Assembly: GCA_009784995.1 (NCBI GenBank)
Contig: WQXE01000112.1
Span: 1 to 6,221, forward strand
Length of the DNA: 6,221 nt
DNA from: Treponema sp.
GTDB lineage: Bacteria; Spirochaetota; Spirochaetia; Treponematales; Breznakiellaceae
Direction of reading: 5' to 3'
The notes below the pieces were generated by a model. It ran no database searches. It was not told the DNA's origin and saw only the letters and a list, made by a program, of their open reading frames with translations. Of this stretch, positions 5,199-6,221 are shown piece by piece. Position numbers and translations under genes: made by a program. Each line of letters opens with the position of its first letter. Within the stretch, counting starts at the first letter, position 1.

Positions 5199-6059
5199 AT
5201 GAAAAAAGGTACGAAATCTATAGGAATTATTTTTCTTGCGATTCTTATTGGATTTACATTTATTACTTGTGATCCTGAAGGTGATGCTTGTACTCATACC
5301 GCAGGAGCTGCCGCAACTTGTTCGACAGCACAAACTTGTACTAAATGTAGCGGTGTAATACAAGCTGCGCTTGGACACCAAACAATAGATTGGTCTACAT
5401 ATGTTCCAACGACTGGACATGTAAGTTGTGATCGTAGTGGTTGTACAGGTGGTTTTGCTAAAATCGGCGATGCAGGACAAGCAGGCGGGATTATTTTCTA
5501 TGTTGATAAAAATGGTTTTAAACTGTACCAGGGAACAAATAATACACTTGCTTCAGATACATATATAACCGTTTATTATTTGGAAGCATGGACTGAAAGT
5601 GTACCTTCTATAAGATGGAGTTGGGCAAATCAACCAACATGGTCACCAGATGAATATACAGATGTACCATTAGTCCAACAGGCACACGATACAGGTAATC
5701 CGACACAATGGATAGGATATGGTTTAAGAAACACAAGATTAATAATATCTGCAATGAACGCAATGGTTTCCCCTAATAATGAAGACACGCTACGAGGTGA
5801 TAGAGCCGTTCATGTAGCGTCAACCACAAAGGGTGGAAAAGACGATTGGTTCCTACCCAGTGTAGATGAATTAAACGTTATGTATATTGCTAGTACGGAA
5901 CCTAACTCAGTATCAGGTCTTCCGACATCAGGCTGGCACTGGTCTTCCTCGCAGGTTTATGTTGAGCACGCATGGGATCAGTGTTTTGACTTTGGCTATA
6001 TGGTCAGCAACGTTGGCAAGAGTTATCCATATGATGTCCGTGCTGTTCGGGCTTTTTAA
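5199..6059 (+). CDS. Cys-rich lipoprotein with DUF1566/Lcl-type (C-type-lectin-like) C-terminal domain
   Basis: 286 residues, probably a surface or periplasmic lipoprotein of unknown function. A basic start (MKKGTK) and hydrophobic core lead to FITC, with Cys24 as likely lipidation site in a loose spirochete-type lipobox. Residues 31-82 form a Cys/His-containing segment (Cys31, 41, 47, 50, 77, 82; pattern TCSTAQTCTKCSGVIQAALGH) resembling short treponemal linker repeats; the CxxC pair could bind metal. The domain starts at IGDAGQAGGIIFYVDKNG (89-106), continues with YLEAW, GGKDDWFLPSVDELNVMY (212-229) and WSSSQ (248-252), and ends in the hallmark VRAVRAF (280-286). Length is complete. Alanine codons are mostly GCA/GCT, unlike the GCG-rich efflux genes, suggesting separate ancestry. 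Residues 253-279 are the family's most variable stretch and may be a diversified region. Family assignment is good; binding partner is unknown. Confidence 0.85.
   Translation: MKKGTKSIGIIFLAILIGFTFITCDPEGDACTHTAGAAATCSTAQTCTKCSGVIQAALGHQTIDWSTYVPTTGHVSCDRSGCTGGFAKIGDAGQAGGIIFYVDKNGFKLYQGTNNTLASDTYITVYYLEAWTESVPSIRWSWANQPTWSPDEYTDVPLVQQAHDTGNPTQWIGYGLRNTRLIISAMNAMVSPNNEDTLRGDRAVHVASTTKGGKDDWFLPSVDELNVMYIASTEPNSVSGLPTSGWHWSSSQVYVEHAWDQCFDFGYMVSNVGKSYPYDVRAVRAF
5955..6035 (+). other. Candidate variable region at the 3' end of the lipoprotein gene
   Basis: Codons 253-279, between the conserved WSSSQ and VRAVRAF, are the part of the DUF1566 domain where relatives (from memory) are Asn-rich and differ most. 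Of these 27 codons, 20 end in C or T and only one is AAY. This is what adenine-specific mutagenesis of an AAY-rich template would leave. No template copy lies in the window, so the label is a hypothesis. Confidence 0.3.
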
Positions 6060-6064
6060 AAATT

Positions 6065-6080
6065 GTGGTGCATGCACGAC
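6065..6080. other. Imperfect 16-bp palindrome just after the lipoprotein stop
   Basis: GTGGTGCATGCACGAC contains the perfect palindrome GTGCATGCAC (6068-6077) and two further matched pairs after one G/G mismatch. It could form a hairpin with a CATG loop starting six bases past the stop codon. It may be a weak transcription-end structure or, if the gene is a retroelement target, the hairpin such systems need beside the variable region. No T-run follows. Confidence 0.35.
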
Positions 6081-6186
6081 GTTCTATTTAATAAATAATA
6101 ACCACGGAGGAATGATAAAAAGTTAACCAGAGACAGTTAGGTAAATGAAGTATAACCTGTAGGTAACATATCGACAGGGGAAGGCT

Positions 6187-6221
6187 ATGACCCGCGTTTG
6201 TGTCTGGTCTACGAGATCGTC
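6187..6221 (+). CDS. Possible start of a further gene (truncated at window edge)
   Basis: ATG at 6187 is preceded by a purine-rich AGGGGAAGG (6176-6184) that could serve as ribosome site, and the frame stays open to the edge (MTRVCVWSTRS). Eleven residues are too few to identify a family or confirm coding. The rest of 6060-6186 holds only stop-interrupted short frames, the palindrome above, and a possible stem CCTGT/ACAGG around 6157-6180. Confidence 0.2.
   Translation, partial: MTRVCVWSTRS

Noticed and set aside
5193..5480. Minus-strand Cys/Thr/Ser-rich frame opposite the lipoprotein start
   Set aside because: Its composition is simply the antisense of the Cys-rich repeat segment; it is fully overlapped by a gene with a strong ribosome site.
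5887..6126. Plus-strand frame of 79 codons overlapping the lipoprotein end
   Set aside because: It is out of frame with the conserved WSSSQ...VRAVRAF end and has no ribosome site; its tail runs into non-coding sequence.
6106..6126. GGAGG followed by ATG at 6112
   Set aside because: The spacing is only one base and the frame stops after four codons (MIKS); GGAGG here is probably part of an ACCACGGAGG-like repeat.
6196..6221. Possible start of a template repeat (shared CTGGTCT with 5939-5945)
   Set aside because: The match is only seven bases and breaks down on both sides at non-adenine positions, so it does not support a template copy.

Overview
The window looks like chromosomal DNA of a spirochete, most likely a Treponema relative. 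This is inferred from the last gene, a short Cys-rich lipoprotein with a DUF1566/Lcl-type C-terminal domain of the kind found as large paralogous families in treponemes. Frequent TTG/GTG starts and loose lipoboxes fit but do not prove it. No rRNA, tRNA, CRISPR array or transposase is present.

Positions 1-88 hold the lysine-rich tail of an unidentified upstream gene. Positions 134-5013 carry a four-part, same-strand tripartite efflux cluster of MacAB-TolC / YknXYZ type. It consists of a lipoprotein membrane-fusion adaptor (134-1432), an ABC ATPase whose GTG start overlaps the adaptor stop by one base (1432-2238), an FtsX/MacB-type permease starting with TTG (2330-3547), and a TolC-family outer-membrane channel (3676-5013). 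Together these would export a substrate from the inner membrane or periplasm through the outer membrane; the sequence does not reveal the substrate. The channel gene is split by one in-frame TAA at 4045-4047, with both halves in the same frame, so as written the system has no complete outer-membrane component.

The two gaps flanking the permease gene, and the 3' end of the channel gene, carry copies of a short dispersed repeat (core TTTGCGTC / GCAAAGAC). Two copies contain a nested hairpin, are identical over 34 bp and lie in opposite orientation either side of the permease gene. The third lacks the hairpin and supplies the last codons and stop of the channel gene. Repeat-derived sequence also creates a false N-terminal extension for the channel gene; the true start is a TTG at 3676.

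Positions 5014-5198 are an AT-rich intergenic region with several palindromes, a (TC)6 tract, a possible promoter and a strong ribosome binding site. Positions 5199-6059 encode the DUF1566-like lipoprotein. Its last ~27 variable codons are mostly NNY, and an imperfect 16-bp palindrome lies just past the stop. This raises the untested possibility that it is the variable protein of a diversity-generating retroelement; no template repeat or reverse transcriptase lies inside the window. Positions 6060-6221 contain no convincing complete gene, only a possible start of a further ORF at the edge.
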